From assembly GCF_021018895.1 (NCBI RefSeq), contig NC_079368.1, positions 7,376,001 through 7,440,000 of the forward strand: DNA of 64,000 nucleotides, read 5' to 3'. Below the pieces are notes generated by a model. That model worked only from the letters and a program-made list of their open reading frames with translations, did not search any database and had not been told where the DNA came from. The position numbers were made by a program, and so were the translations under genes. This document shows, one piece after another, positions 50,801-61,800 of the stretch (positions are counted from its first letter, which is position 1; each line of letters starts with the position of its first letter). This DNA comes from Seriola aureovittata (taxonomy: Eukaryota; Chordata; Actinopteri; Carangiformes; Carangidae).

Positions 50801-50902
50801 GTGGAGCACCCTTATGAGACCAGATCAGACAGTTTCTACTTTGTGGACAACAAACTCATCATGCACAACAAGGCAGACTATGCCTACAATGGTGGTCTGT
50901 AA
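47815..50902 (+). CDS. unc119b: UNC119B lipid-binding chaperone
   Basis: Binds N-myristoylated cargo and delivers it to the primary cilium, where ARL3 releases it (known for the family). Coding exons: 47815-48049, 49788-49901, 50270-50378, 50504-50676, 50790-50902; the phases join into 247 residues (human 251). Residues about 1-80 form a low-complexity basic N-terminus. The beta-sandwich fold follows with the family hallmarks [73 protein letters not shown] and the end [20 protein letters not shown]119B is chosen over UNC119A from the N-terminal MLKKLKSRR and linkage to pop5. The ATG at 47815 is the first in frame. Confidence 0.96.
48460..49150. repeat. Probable interspersed repeat in unc119b intron 1
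   Basis: Carries repeated words of the type AGGGACTTTTCAG, AGTGACTTTTTTT, AAGCGACTTTTTGG and TTTAGCGACTTTTC, and ends AAGTGGTTGGCAACACTGG. This matches a fish repeat pattern of AGCGACTTTT words with a GTTGCCAAC end. Family name not known to me. Confidence 0.45.
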
Positions 50903-52218
50903 TACCTGATGTGAAAATGTGTGCAATACCTCCCAGGGGATTGATTTCTTGGATTACAACCATCAGAAAGCTTTTCAGTGGACAGAAGTATTCTCTCCTT
51001 TGTGGACATTCCTACAAACATGACAACATACTTCAGAATCAACAGACCACATCTGCCTTGTAATGAAATCATGGATCCATTCATCAGTACCTCTCAGAGC
51101 TCCGTTTCTGGGACTCAGAGGAATGTTCTGTTAAATATTTCTCTGTTAAATCTGATTGAAGCCTTTTTGTTCTGTCTTTCAGTTTGTCATACAAGTATCA
51201 TGTTACTGCTTGAACACTTTTTGCCTTTTTTTTGTCTCTGTCTCTGCTGGAAAGGGACATGTTGAGTCACAGACTTTCTCATGGCAAAGCCCATAGACTG
51301 TGTTAGTTACTACTTAATTTACTTAAATATATAGATTTTATCAGTTGCAGTTTATTTGAACCACCTCTTGCCATTGACCGCTGTGTTTCCCATATGGAAA
51401 AGCGAGCATTAACTAGATGTTTTACAGTATTGTTAGTCATAGATGATCATGTAGCACTAGTTGAAATTGTTTGAGTTTCATTGCTCCTTAGATATCTACT
51501 ATCAGTTGTGAGTAATTGAGACTGTTTTTGTCAGATATTTAAGCTTGGTGTTCATTTTATATGGTACATTGTTAGGTTGACCAATCTCTTCAACAACAGC
51601 ATGCAGTCCTTTCACAATTTCAGATGTCATCTTCATCTTGCTAGAATCTGTTACATTTTTATGACAAAATCTTTTTAACATCATGGCTGTCGACTGGGAA
51701 TCTAGTGCCTGTCAAACTCTGGGATACCTGAATAGGACATGGTAGCAGCAGAATCTAAGTTACTTGACTTGATACATCTTTCTTTAAATGCCGTCCATGT
51801 CTAAAACTATTTGATCTGTTTACCCACTCCAATGTGTAATCACAGATATTTAATCCCTTGAGGTCTGTTTCCCTGGTTCATTTAGTACAACAGCACTGTG
51901 AATCCCACTCTGAAGGAGTTGACTTTGGCCAATGGGGTGGTGTACCTATTAGTAGCATACAACTTGACAGTACAGAGTTTTGTAGTTTGGTAGTTGATTT
52001 ATTTTTAATCAGGGTTGTTTATTTTTAATCAGGTCCTGGGGTTGATACAGAAGTTGACCTGTCTCTTTCGATTCATGGAAGCCCTGCTTAAAGACCAAAT
52101 CGGTGGTTTTGCACAATTTATTGTAAATGTTCTACGTTCACTACAAATTGTGTAATATTTTTTATTACACACAAGTCTATTAAGTACAATGTAATGAAAC
52201 TTTTCACAACAGTCCTGC

Positions 52219-52224
52219 AATAAA
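52219..52224 (+). terminator. unc119b: unc119b poly(A) signal (first candidate)
   Basis: AATAAA after CCTGC, about 1.3 kb past the stop codon. Further hexamers at 53740-53745 and 54284-54289 could give longer 3' UTRs; mammalian UNC119B has a long one. Confidence 0.5.
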
Positions 52225-54416
52225 TCCTACTTAGTTAGAGCTATTTGTAAGTTTTGCTATTGCTACATAGCCAGCTTTAGCATAAACAGCTGTTTACTTA
52301 CCATTCAGCCATCATTGCATTTACAGTACAAGAGGTTATACACCCTCTGAGCAGGGCTGCTCCCTCAGGGCAGTCTGAACGATACATTGACTCTGTATTG
52401 GAAAGTGAAGAGATGGGTCAATTGGGCTGCAGCTAGCCAGCTGGTTAGCATGCAAATTGCAGAAGAAGAAAATAAGTGATAGAATTAAAAGCAAAAAAGG
52501 ACTTGGTTTCCACCACTGGAGACCGGTCTTGGTGAGTAAAAGAACGAAATGTGATGCTGAACGTGCAACGTTTCTTCTAGACTATTAAGTAAATAGCTGT
52601 TAATGCCACCATTTGCCATATAGCATTAGCAAAACTTACAAACAGTTCCCTTAAGCAGATTATGCTTATTTGTTGACACTCAGAGAAGTGTTCATTCAAG
52701 TCCATGGCCATTCAGGAGGCACTGATACTGTTAAATTATTCTGCATATACTAAAAGGTGTTCCTTAAATCTGGTAACTCGGTGTAAAAGTGTCTGATATA
52801 CGCCATAAATCATTCAACAATGAAAAGCTTGAAAATAGTCACTGCTTGCAATGTAATTTCCAATGTAAATATCCACTGTGATTATCTCGTTCAATATTAC
52901 TGATTTTCATATTGCACAGAAAAGAATGAAAATCAGCAGCTACCTGAAAGGCTAGAAGTGAGTCTTAAACCTTGTAGATGGTCACAATTGCTCTAAGAGT
53001 GGGATATGTAATTTGCAGTTAATCGGTTAAATCATGCAAAACCACCGAAACGGTCTGATAATCTTTTTCCATGCTCAAATGATCTGGGCTTCCTTTTACT
53101 GTACATTGTAATATTGATTCCCTGTGCCTTGTATCCAGGCGTTCATTGTGTTTTTTAATGTCTGAGAACCTCGCGTTTCATCCTGCTGAAGGCAAGCGCT
53201 GCAGTACGATGCTCCTCTCACCCAAAATAAGGTGAAGGGAAGAGAATTCAGCTCTTCACATCACACTCTCTGATGAATATAATATTTTGCAGCATCTTGC
53301 AGTACTGCCATGTGTGAAACAAGGGACATCATATAGCCTAACATAAGACATTTCAAATACTCAACGTGTTACAAAATTGTCATCATTACGTAGCCCATTA
53401 ATAACATTCAACAAGTGTGATGTCAGGCACACACGGCCGTAATCTTTGCTCCATGACCCTATACAACCTCAATTGTTTTGTCAGTTGGACTCAATGGGTG
53501 TTTGTCGGTTGAACTGCTGGGAAGCAGCAGTGATGGTGTAGTAGTTCATAACACTACATTTGTTTTGCCATACAGTATCAGTCAGTGGTATTTTATCTTA
53601 AATTCTGATTATCTAAATGCCTTGAGAAGTGAGTACACTTTGTGTATCTGCACAAAAAGACTACATGACTGACTGTAATTCCTCTTTTTATATTGGCTGC
53701 TTTTACAAATGATACACATGTCATAATAGATTTATCGTTAATAAAAATGTCTGACAAAACATATTCACATTGAAAAGCTAGTGCTCTTTATAAGTAGATT
53801 ATCAGGGATTTTGGGGGGCTTTCCTGTCTTCCAGCTGGCTTCACAAATAGCATGAATAATAAACAATAAGCAGGTAATCTGATCATGTGGCATGTCCAGG
53901 ACACTAAAACATGGTTTTATCAATGTACATTTACACTATGTCAGCTATATTTGTACCTCAAAATATAAGCAAAAAATAGCAAGTTGCTGCAGCTGATATT
54001 TTTAAACCCACATGATTTTATCCCATTGTGTTTTCTTTTAAATTTTTAATATGACATTATTCTGGCGCCATGTTCATTTTTTAAAATTTCAAATTGATTC
54101 TGATCTCCACTCCTGAAGTTTAAATTGCTTTACCTTTCATGAAATGTTGTCATTTTTGCACAAGCTCTTGTTTTTCAAGCTCTTTGAACTCTATAATCAC
54201 AACGAGGATTTTAATGAACCTGTCAAGACTTGTTTTATATTCTTGTTCAGTTTGTTTCTCTACGTTGTATGAATTCAGCGATGAATAAAAACGCACAGGC
54301 TATCTGAGAAATTAAGATTGTTTCTGTCCGCACGGATCCCGTTGGCGAAAAACACTACATTACCCACAATCCTCAGCACAAAACAAGACGACACCAGTAG
54401 CAGCACATGCCTTATC
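52225..54416. other. Spacer between unc119b and custos
   Basis: About 2.2 kb, AT-rich. Possibly extended unc119b 3' UTR plus old repeat fragments (GCTAGCCAGCTGGTTAGCAT near 52440). No coding exon seen. Confidence 0.5.
54354..54373 (+). promoter_or_regulatory. custos: ZNF143/Staf-like site upstream of custos
   Basis: ACTACATTACCCACAATCCT resembles the SBS consensus ACTACAATTCCCAGCATGC, 44 bp before the custos ATG. It is the second such site in the window. Confidence 0.5.
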
Positions 54417-56830
54417 ATGGCGGCCCCCGTTAAAAAGATGGTTGGCGTCTCTGACGACTCCAGCAGCAGCGACGATGAAGCGCTGAAGAGATGTCAGGAG
54501 GCGGTTTGGGAGACACGACCTGTCAAAGACAAAGGTGAAAGTTTTTCTGTCATTTTGTTTTTCGTGAGGGATCCAGTCAAGTAATGCACCGCCGATAAAC
54601 TCCTGCAGAAAAACGACATTAGGCTGGTGAAGACCACCCCATAATATTTCTGATTTGTGTGTAGAGGAGTTAGTTGTAATTCAACATTGGCTAAAGTTGC
54701 ATAACTGTCAAAAAACACACATTTGACTTGTGTGAGTCCAGCGCCTTCCTCTGACCCAGTGGTCTCCAACGATTTTACTCTGAGAGCTATTGTGACAAAA
54801 TAAAAGCTCTTCATGTCTTATATCGCTTGTTACATTTATTCAAAACACTCAAACACATCTCCAACCCAAATCAGATGAACATGATAATTTAACAGGTCAT
54901 CTAATATTAACATTCAAACCTCACATTTTGTACCTAAAACATCTGAAACTCACATCAGACAAAAATCTGAATCATGTTTCAGTCAAACCTGAACAGGCAG
55001 ACATGATAACACCACTGCAAATAAACGTCCATAAATCTGCAGAGAAACCAGAGGAAAGAAGCTCCTCAGTCAGTAATCCAGTGAGAGGTACATAATAAAC
55101 AAAAACATCACATTGCTATTTCAGCACATTTAATTTTCAGACATGTCAACAAACATGAGCTAAAAAAAACACACAAACAAAAGTTGAACCCCACAGTTTA
55201 ACTTACTGTATCCATGACAACACATTTCCTGTTTGTTGGAAAACTTTAGTTTATATGTTATCAGAAGAGTTGCTATCACTACGTGTCACCTACAGCAGAT
55301 CTGATGTAAACAAACAAACGGTAACTCATTGGACTGACAACTGACAAATAATTATTTGCTGTTGAAGAGGGGGTGTGTGTTTCTGTATTTGATTTAGTTG
55401 CTTTTAGTTGCTTTTGGAAGAGATTTACTGAGTGAAGCTGTGTTGATTAAAGATTGTACTATCCATCCACGGTTTATACAGACTATATTCTCTGAACCTT
55501 TGGGTAAGCTTCTCTAAAACGGGGTGAGCTCCGGAGACCCCTGCCCTGACCTCCTGCAGTGTATGGGCTTTAACTTGCTGCTAGTCTGTAAAAACAGTGG
55601 TGGAGTACTTCATTTATAACATTTATGTCTCTGTTGATGACTGTAGCTGTCTTTGTGTATTTTCAGAAGGAGACAGCGATGTGAAACAGTCGAAACGGTA
55701 TGTCTTTCTCTCAAAATAACCAGCCATTGTGCAGACAGCAGTCGTGTAATGCAGTCTGTATCCCCACACAGTTTTAGTAGCCTTCATCATTAGCCTTTCA
55801 ACTACAGATACCATAGGAAGTTCTGCAGACCTTACTGTACGTATCCCTGTCACAAATATAAAGATTTTTCATCTGCAGCTTGAAGCAGCCCCCAATGAAA
55901 ATGAGTGGTTGAATTAAGAAAAATAAGTACGTTTCATTATTGTCTTACTGTGTCATAGTGTTGTTGTCGCTGACCATGAACACGATGGCAACGAGCTCCA
56001 GGTCAGTCAAGGGTTTCGAACACACGTTGCCAAAAAGTTGGGACATCTTCTTGACAGGTAAGTTGTTAGAGAAGTTTAACATGTCAAAGTGATGCATTTT
56101 TTTCATTTTAGTTTTGTGAGGAAAGGATACATACACATTTTTACACCTCTTTTATGCTATATGTATGTTACTGTAAGTTGCATTACAGAAACACAGACCA
56201 AAACTTCATCCTATGTGCAATCAGCAAAATTTGATGATGATGACGACGATGATGAAGGTAATGTTTCTCTGTCTTATTACCCTTATTGCTTTTATGGAAA
56301 TTATGCTGTCTTCTCTTTAAGCATGGCTACCTACGCTTTATTTTTTTTTTCAGGATTTCGTCTGTTTTCTACATCAGTCCCAGGACAGACAGCCGAGGAG
56401 CCTCCAGCCCCTGTGAGGCGTCGATCAGTTCCTAGCTCAAGGTTCTTATTCATTATATTTCTTTAAAATGTTGATTTGTTTAAATACTTGGGAATGTAAC
56501 ATTATTTATTTCTTTATCCTTCACAGTGACAGCGACAGCGAGATGGAAAATAGGCTGAGAGAGGCAGCGGTGGCAGTCAGAGATCTCTTACCGTCGTTGA
56601 GACTGCCCTCTACACTTTCCCCTCCCTCGGCGGAGCCGCCCTGCTCAGGAAAAATAAAGAAAAAGAAAAAGAAAAAGAGGCAGAGGGAGAAGACAGCCAT
56701 GTTGTCAAGAAAAAGAAAAAGAGGAAACAGAATCAGGAGGAGCAGGTGGACTGTGCAATTTCTCCTCTTAATGCTCGAAGCAACGGTGAGCACGGGAGCT
56801 CAGAACAGGAAAACACGCAAGTCAAAGTAA
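54417..56830 (+). CDS. custos: CUSTOS (C12orf43 homologue), last exon apparently frameshifted
   Basis: Modulator of Wnt signalling, first studied in Xenopus; nuclear envelope and nucleus. Exons: 54417-54534, 55667-55697, 55959-56057, 56178-56257, 56354-56441, 56527-56830. Segments matching the human protein are the Ser/Asp-rich start (MAAPVKKMVGVSDDSSSSDD), HDGNELQVSQGFRTHVAKKL with GHLLD, GFRLFSTSVPG and a basic tail. Read as given, it encodes 239 residues (human 262). After the Lys run at about 56650-56680 the current frame becomes unlike the family. Another frame instead continues with alternating acidic and Lys-rich blocks to a stop at 56884-56886, so a one-base indel (real or assembly) is likely. 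The exon 4 acceptor (TACTGTAAG) and exon 5 donor (GTTCTT) are weak but are the only ones keeping phase. Confidence 0.85.
54755..55340. repeat. Probable interspersed repeat in custos intron 1
   Basis: Starts near CCAGTGGTCTCCAACGATTT, followed by CTGAGAGCTATTGTGACAAA and TCAACTCCTCAGTCAG-type words. This matches a common fish repeat that begins with a 'gtggtctccaacc' terminus. No coding frame. Confidence 0.45.
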
Positions 56831-56886
56831 AACGGAAAAAGAAAAAGAAGCGAGAAGGAAACACAGTGGAAGAAGCTTTGGACTGA

Positions 56887-57442
56887 ATTTCTTGTGACTA
56901 ACCTTTTACTGTTATAGGATGTTTGTCTATGTTCCAGTCAGCCATGTTCTGTCACAAGCTTGAAATGATTGGGTGGTGAGATATTCAAAACATTTGGGGG
57001 ATATTTTTGGAAGCCATTTTTTCATTAAAAATCTTTTAATACCATTGTCTTGGTTATTCTTCAAATAGCCTTTACTTTGAAAGAGACTCATTAAAATGTG
57101 AAAAAAGCATTTCAAGGCAGTGAGTTAAAAAATAATGCAGGTAACAAGTGCTTCATAAGTTTCACCTGAATTTACAATTTCTGAATATTACAAAACATTA
57201 TTTTAATAAAAATACATTTTTGTGTTGATTTTCAGTTGATTCTCTTGAGTATCAAATCTTCCACATCTTTAACGTGCATCCTTGTTCACATTGCAGTTGT
57301 ATGGCGTTTGCGTCCGAGAGTCTTTGAAACATCATGTCCCCGTGACTCCAGGTTTCTGTGGGAGCTTAACACCAGAGGTAGCTGTCTGTCACAAAACTGA
57401 GTCCAGCTGATAGTGAGGAGACGCTACATTCCCACAGCGCTT
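56887..57442. other. Convergent 3' ends of custos and hnf1a
   Basis: Only 556 bp separate the custos distal stop from the hnf1a stop. The custos poly(A) signal AATAAA is at 57205-57210. No AATAAA serves hnf1a before custos coding sequence, though ATTAAA variants lie on the minus strand near 57034 and 57203. The two 3' UTRs may overlap. Confidence 0.55.
57205..57210 (+). terminator. custos: custos poly(A) signal
   Basis: AATAAA about 320 bp beyond the distal stop of custos. Confidence 0.55.
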
Positions 57443-58823
57443 CTACTGTGCAGTCGAGACCATTTGTGTAGGAATGTAGGAGCTGATATCTGTTGGTGAA
57501 GGCGAGAGGAGGTGGGACTGATGGCTGTCTGTCGTCTGAGAGGCAGGGTACAGCTCCAAGCTCTCAGAAGATGCTGATGACAAAAAATGAGAAAAGTAGT
57601 TTATTTGGACTGTAAAGCAAAATTAGCTCTGAATGTTTCTTTGAAGATATATAGAGATATAGGTACTAAATACATGATCTGTAATCACATTTAAAACATC
57701 AATTTGCTAAGAACATTTTTTTAAACTGCGTACTGCTCAGGCTTCATAGCAGAGGTTTGAGTGTTTGTTTTCTTTGGGTTCCTGCCTGTGTAGCTGGATG
57801 TAGAGGTCATGTTGAGTAAAGCTAAGGTTAAAACTATTATTGTTTATCATATGAAACAACAAGAACAAGAAGAATTTTATTGGTGGAGCCACCAGCTGTT
57901 AGCTTATCTTAACATTAAGACTGGAATGGGGGGAAACTGGCAGCCTGCTAACTACCAGCAATGCTAACCGTCATCAATTAACGCTTTATATCTTGTTTCT
58001 GTAATCTGCACACAAATTGAAATTCCAAAATGACGTTATGTGTCGTACTATTTCTTATTTCCTGAATGAACAGGTAAGAGAGTGGTACTAATCTCACCTA
58101 ATGTGTGGAAAAAAGACCAACGTAGTTCCCAAAATGTTCCTTTAAAATTTTTGTTAGCAGTTGTTTGAGTTTATGTGATAAAATGAATTAAAACATTTAA
58201 TTTCCAGCAAAACATTATTCCAGAAGATTATAATTTCTCAAATTTATCCCTCAAATTAATCCCAGATAATTTTACCCACCCCAAGGTTCACACAGTGTAG
58301 AGCAACGTTACAGTTTTTCTCTGTCGCTTTGGTACATTTCTCAGATCAGAATTGAAATTCTCAAAACTACTTGTTCAATCTTCACATCATTGTGTCACTT
58401 GTGCAAATCAAAAAAGCAGTTTTTCATTTCTTTGAACAAGTTGCAAATGCTTTGGTTCATCATGCAAATGATTATGTTCAATTCTCTGCTGTTTCCTACA
58501 TTATCAATTGCTTATGTCAGGTTGATCAAAATGTATTATAATGGGCCTCTGTGAATAGTCTCACCCCCCACAACATTTAGGCATTAGTTCATCGCATAAG
58601 TCTTTACATGCAAAATGGTTGAACAAGTTGTCATAATATGTCAAACATATCTCTATACATTTCCATTAGACTTATTTTTCTAAATCTGTCCTGAATTGAT
58701 TAATTGCTCCCAGGTGAATCTTGACTTTCTCTAACGAAGGGAAATGTGTGAAGCATTAGATCAACGAATGATCAACCAGTTTTCTGAAATTCTCAAAGGT
58801 GCATCACATGAACCAACTGGCAA

Positions 58824-58873
<50 letters not shown>

Positions 58874-61800
58874 CCGGAGCACAACACAATGTTACAATGT
58901 CTGACAATGGAAGGACAAGGAATTGGACGGGGTCAACAGCCAGAGAGAAGAAGAAGAGGAAGAGGAGTGAGGCTGCGTGGAGGAGGAGTTGGGAGGCAAA
59001 ACAGAGGAAGAGGCAGACGAGGCCTTTCTGTATCACAATGACATGGTCTGTCAACAAATTACAGTACAAACAGTAAAAGCGTAAATGTGAATCTTGTCCA
59101 GTCTCTTGCAATCAATACACTAAGGTGTAACTTACAATTTACAATAAGTGTCATCAAAACTTTAGCCATAGTTTACATCAGAACATCCCTGCAGAGTAAA
59201 CTGTTATATTGACAACACGACTAAGCAATTTGACTGTCTTATCTGTACACAATAACACAAGGACTTGTCATCTGATGGCAGTGACGTGTTCATTGACACA
59301 GATATTTACTTTTGAGAGATGAACTAAGGATTTTGAGCAAGAGACTGGCTTTTGCAGGTAATCCATGGTGTTTTGCTATTTGTACGAATTGTTTTGAGAA
59401 ATTCACTTACTGTTTTGCAAATGTCGAGGATGATTCGAGAAATGTACCAAAGCGACTGAGAAAAACTGTAATGTATTCTCATTGACTGTCATGTTGAATG
59501 ATGAATGTGGCTCTGAAATGGTCAAAAGTCATTGATCGGGAGAATATCTGTTGAGGACCAGCGATGTCACAGGAAAAGTAATAAAGCATTCCCTTAAATT
59601 CACATTTTAGGCATTAAAAGTAGGAATTGTCAACATAATTAAATACACCCTTTTAAATACATTTACTAATTCATGAATAGAATTTGAAAAACGATTTGAA
59701 AAGCTATTTCCTGGATTCTCTCCTCAATTTCCTTTTCCTATTAGCTAATAAACCAGCTTAGTCATTTAGCTTCTCCTTTTAGCCTCTCCATAGTTTTTCA
59801 AATTCTATTATTTATTAATGAATTAATATTGATATTGATATTGATATTAATAATAATATAATTGTTCATTTATACATTCTTTTTACAATTCCTATTTTTA
59901 ATGTCTATTAAAATATTAAATTAAGGAAATGCTCTATTACTTTTCCCGTGACATCCCTGGTCCTCCATAGATATCCCTTTGACATTTGCCTAACTAGACA
60001 TGACGTCAATTCAAAAATGTTGTAGTACGATGCAGGTGTCTGGGATTACACCTGGATTTACGGCTGTGTACCTGGCACAGGTGTGTTTGGCTGCAGATGC
60101 AGAGAATCCTCCTGTAAAGGTGGGTCCGTCTGTTCCTCAGGATCTGCTGTTAGAATCTAAACAAAACAAAAATCGAGGACAATTTAGCAAATGTAATATG
60201 AGAGCAAATATTGCTTGTTATGACCTGGCTCAGGAGGCCACAACAAAAGGCAGACACCATCATCCCATTGCGCTGAAGCCTTTCTTTCCTAAACTCGGCG
60301 GCCCATCAGGCCTGTTACCTGTCTGACGGCAGCGAGGCTGGTCAGGGTCCCCAGGCTGCTGCTGTCAGTGATGACCATGGCTTGTGACAGCAGACTGGAT
60401 GAATGGTACTGGGGCGAATCCGACTTGTTGTACACTGAAATGAGGAGCACATGAGTGAAATCCTTACTCAACTTAGCATGTTAAACTCATGTCTTTTTAT
60501 TGGTGAAGCCTTACTGTGACATGGCAGCTGTGCCATGGTTGCCATGAATGGACTGGCGCCCATGTGACTCTGAAGCTGCTGTGATATTGGCTGCTGTGGA
60601 GAGGCGTGAAGCTGCTGCTGGAATGAGATTGGCTGAAGCGTTGTGAAACCTCCCCCTACATTGTTTATAACAGGTACGGTCTGAGGCTGCGTGGAGGCTA
60701 AACCTGTGAAACAACAGGCAAAGACACGGTCCTCAGATTTTTATTTTTATTCTTACATGGAAAAGAAAGGAAACTAGCGAGCAAATGTTACCAATGAGAA
60801 GTGAGGACTCCCCCAGGCTCATGATGCTGGGCAGTGAGGCCATGATGAGGCCCTGTGAGGAAGCAGGGGAGGCAGACAGACTGTGTAGGGAGGTCAGAGT
60901 GCTTACTGGGGGCAGTGGGCCTCCACTGGACACCTGAGATCAGAGAACAACATGGTCATCACAGCACCAGGGCCTGCATGTAGCCTATACTCTGAACTAG
61001 AGACGAACCACGACACACTCACCGGCTTGGGGTTGTGGGTCTCGAGGAGTGTGTGGCTTGGCTCCAGTTGGACAGGGCTGACTGCAAGACGTCCCACTCT
61101 CTCTCCTCCGCTACCCCTGGCTGAGCTCACAGTGTCACATAGGATTTGCTGGCTGTATTTCACACCTGGAATACAACACAAGTCAGTTCCCAAAAACACA
61201 ACATCTAGAGATCTGGCCAAGGCAAGTCCAACTTTGTATGAACAGATCACTCATTCTTTAGGAGGCAGTTTTGATTTCACTCTTAAATTTCACTTTGTCC
61301 TGCTTGAGGGTTGTTAGGGTATTACCGTGCTCGGGACTTGGTGGAAGGTTGAGGTTGGAAGATGAGGCAGATTGGTTGGTGAAAGGCGTGTCGAGGGCCA
61401 GTTTGTGACGGAAGGCCTCCTCTTTGCGGCGGTTGGCGAACCAGTTGTACACCCGAACTTCAGTTACCAGGTTGGAGCCCAGTCCAGCCAGCTGAGAGGG
61501 GGACACCCCCCTCTGGAGACACTCTGCCCTGAGAGAGGAAGGGCATACTGATACATGGCTTTACATTTCAAAGCCCCAAGCTGTCTCTTTGAGACTAGAT
61601 TTTTTTCCGACTGGTGAATTTAAGTCAGTCAGCTACAGTTATTAAACACAGGTTACTGTAGGTGTTCGCTCATGCACCAGACGAACCCACCAGGGACACA
61701 CATGTTTTTCATACTATCATCTCTTTAAATATTGGGTAAAATGACCAGTAGTTTTTCTTTAGAGATACAGCAGTTTCAGCAGTCTTGTGACATATAATAG

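Noticed and set aside
58744..59111. Open frames of 110-116 residues across the TA repeat
   Set aside because: Ile-Tyr repeats from (TA)n inside a transposon remnant, not a host gene.
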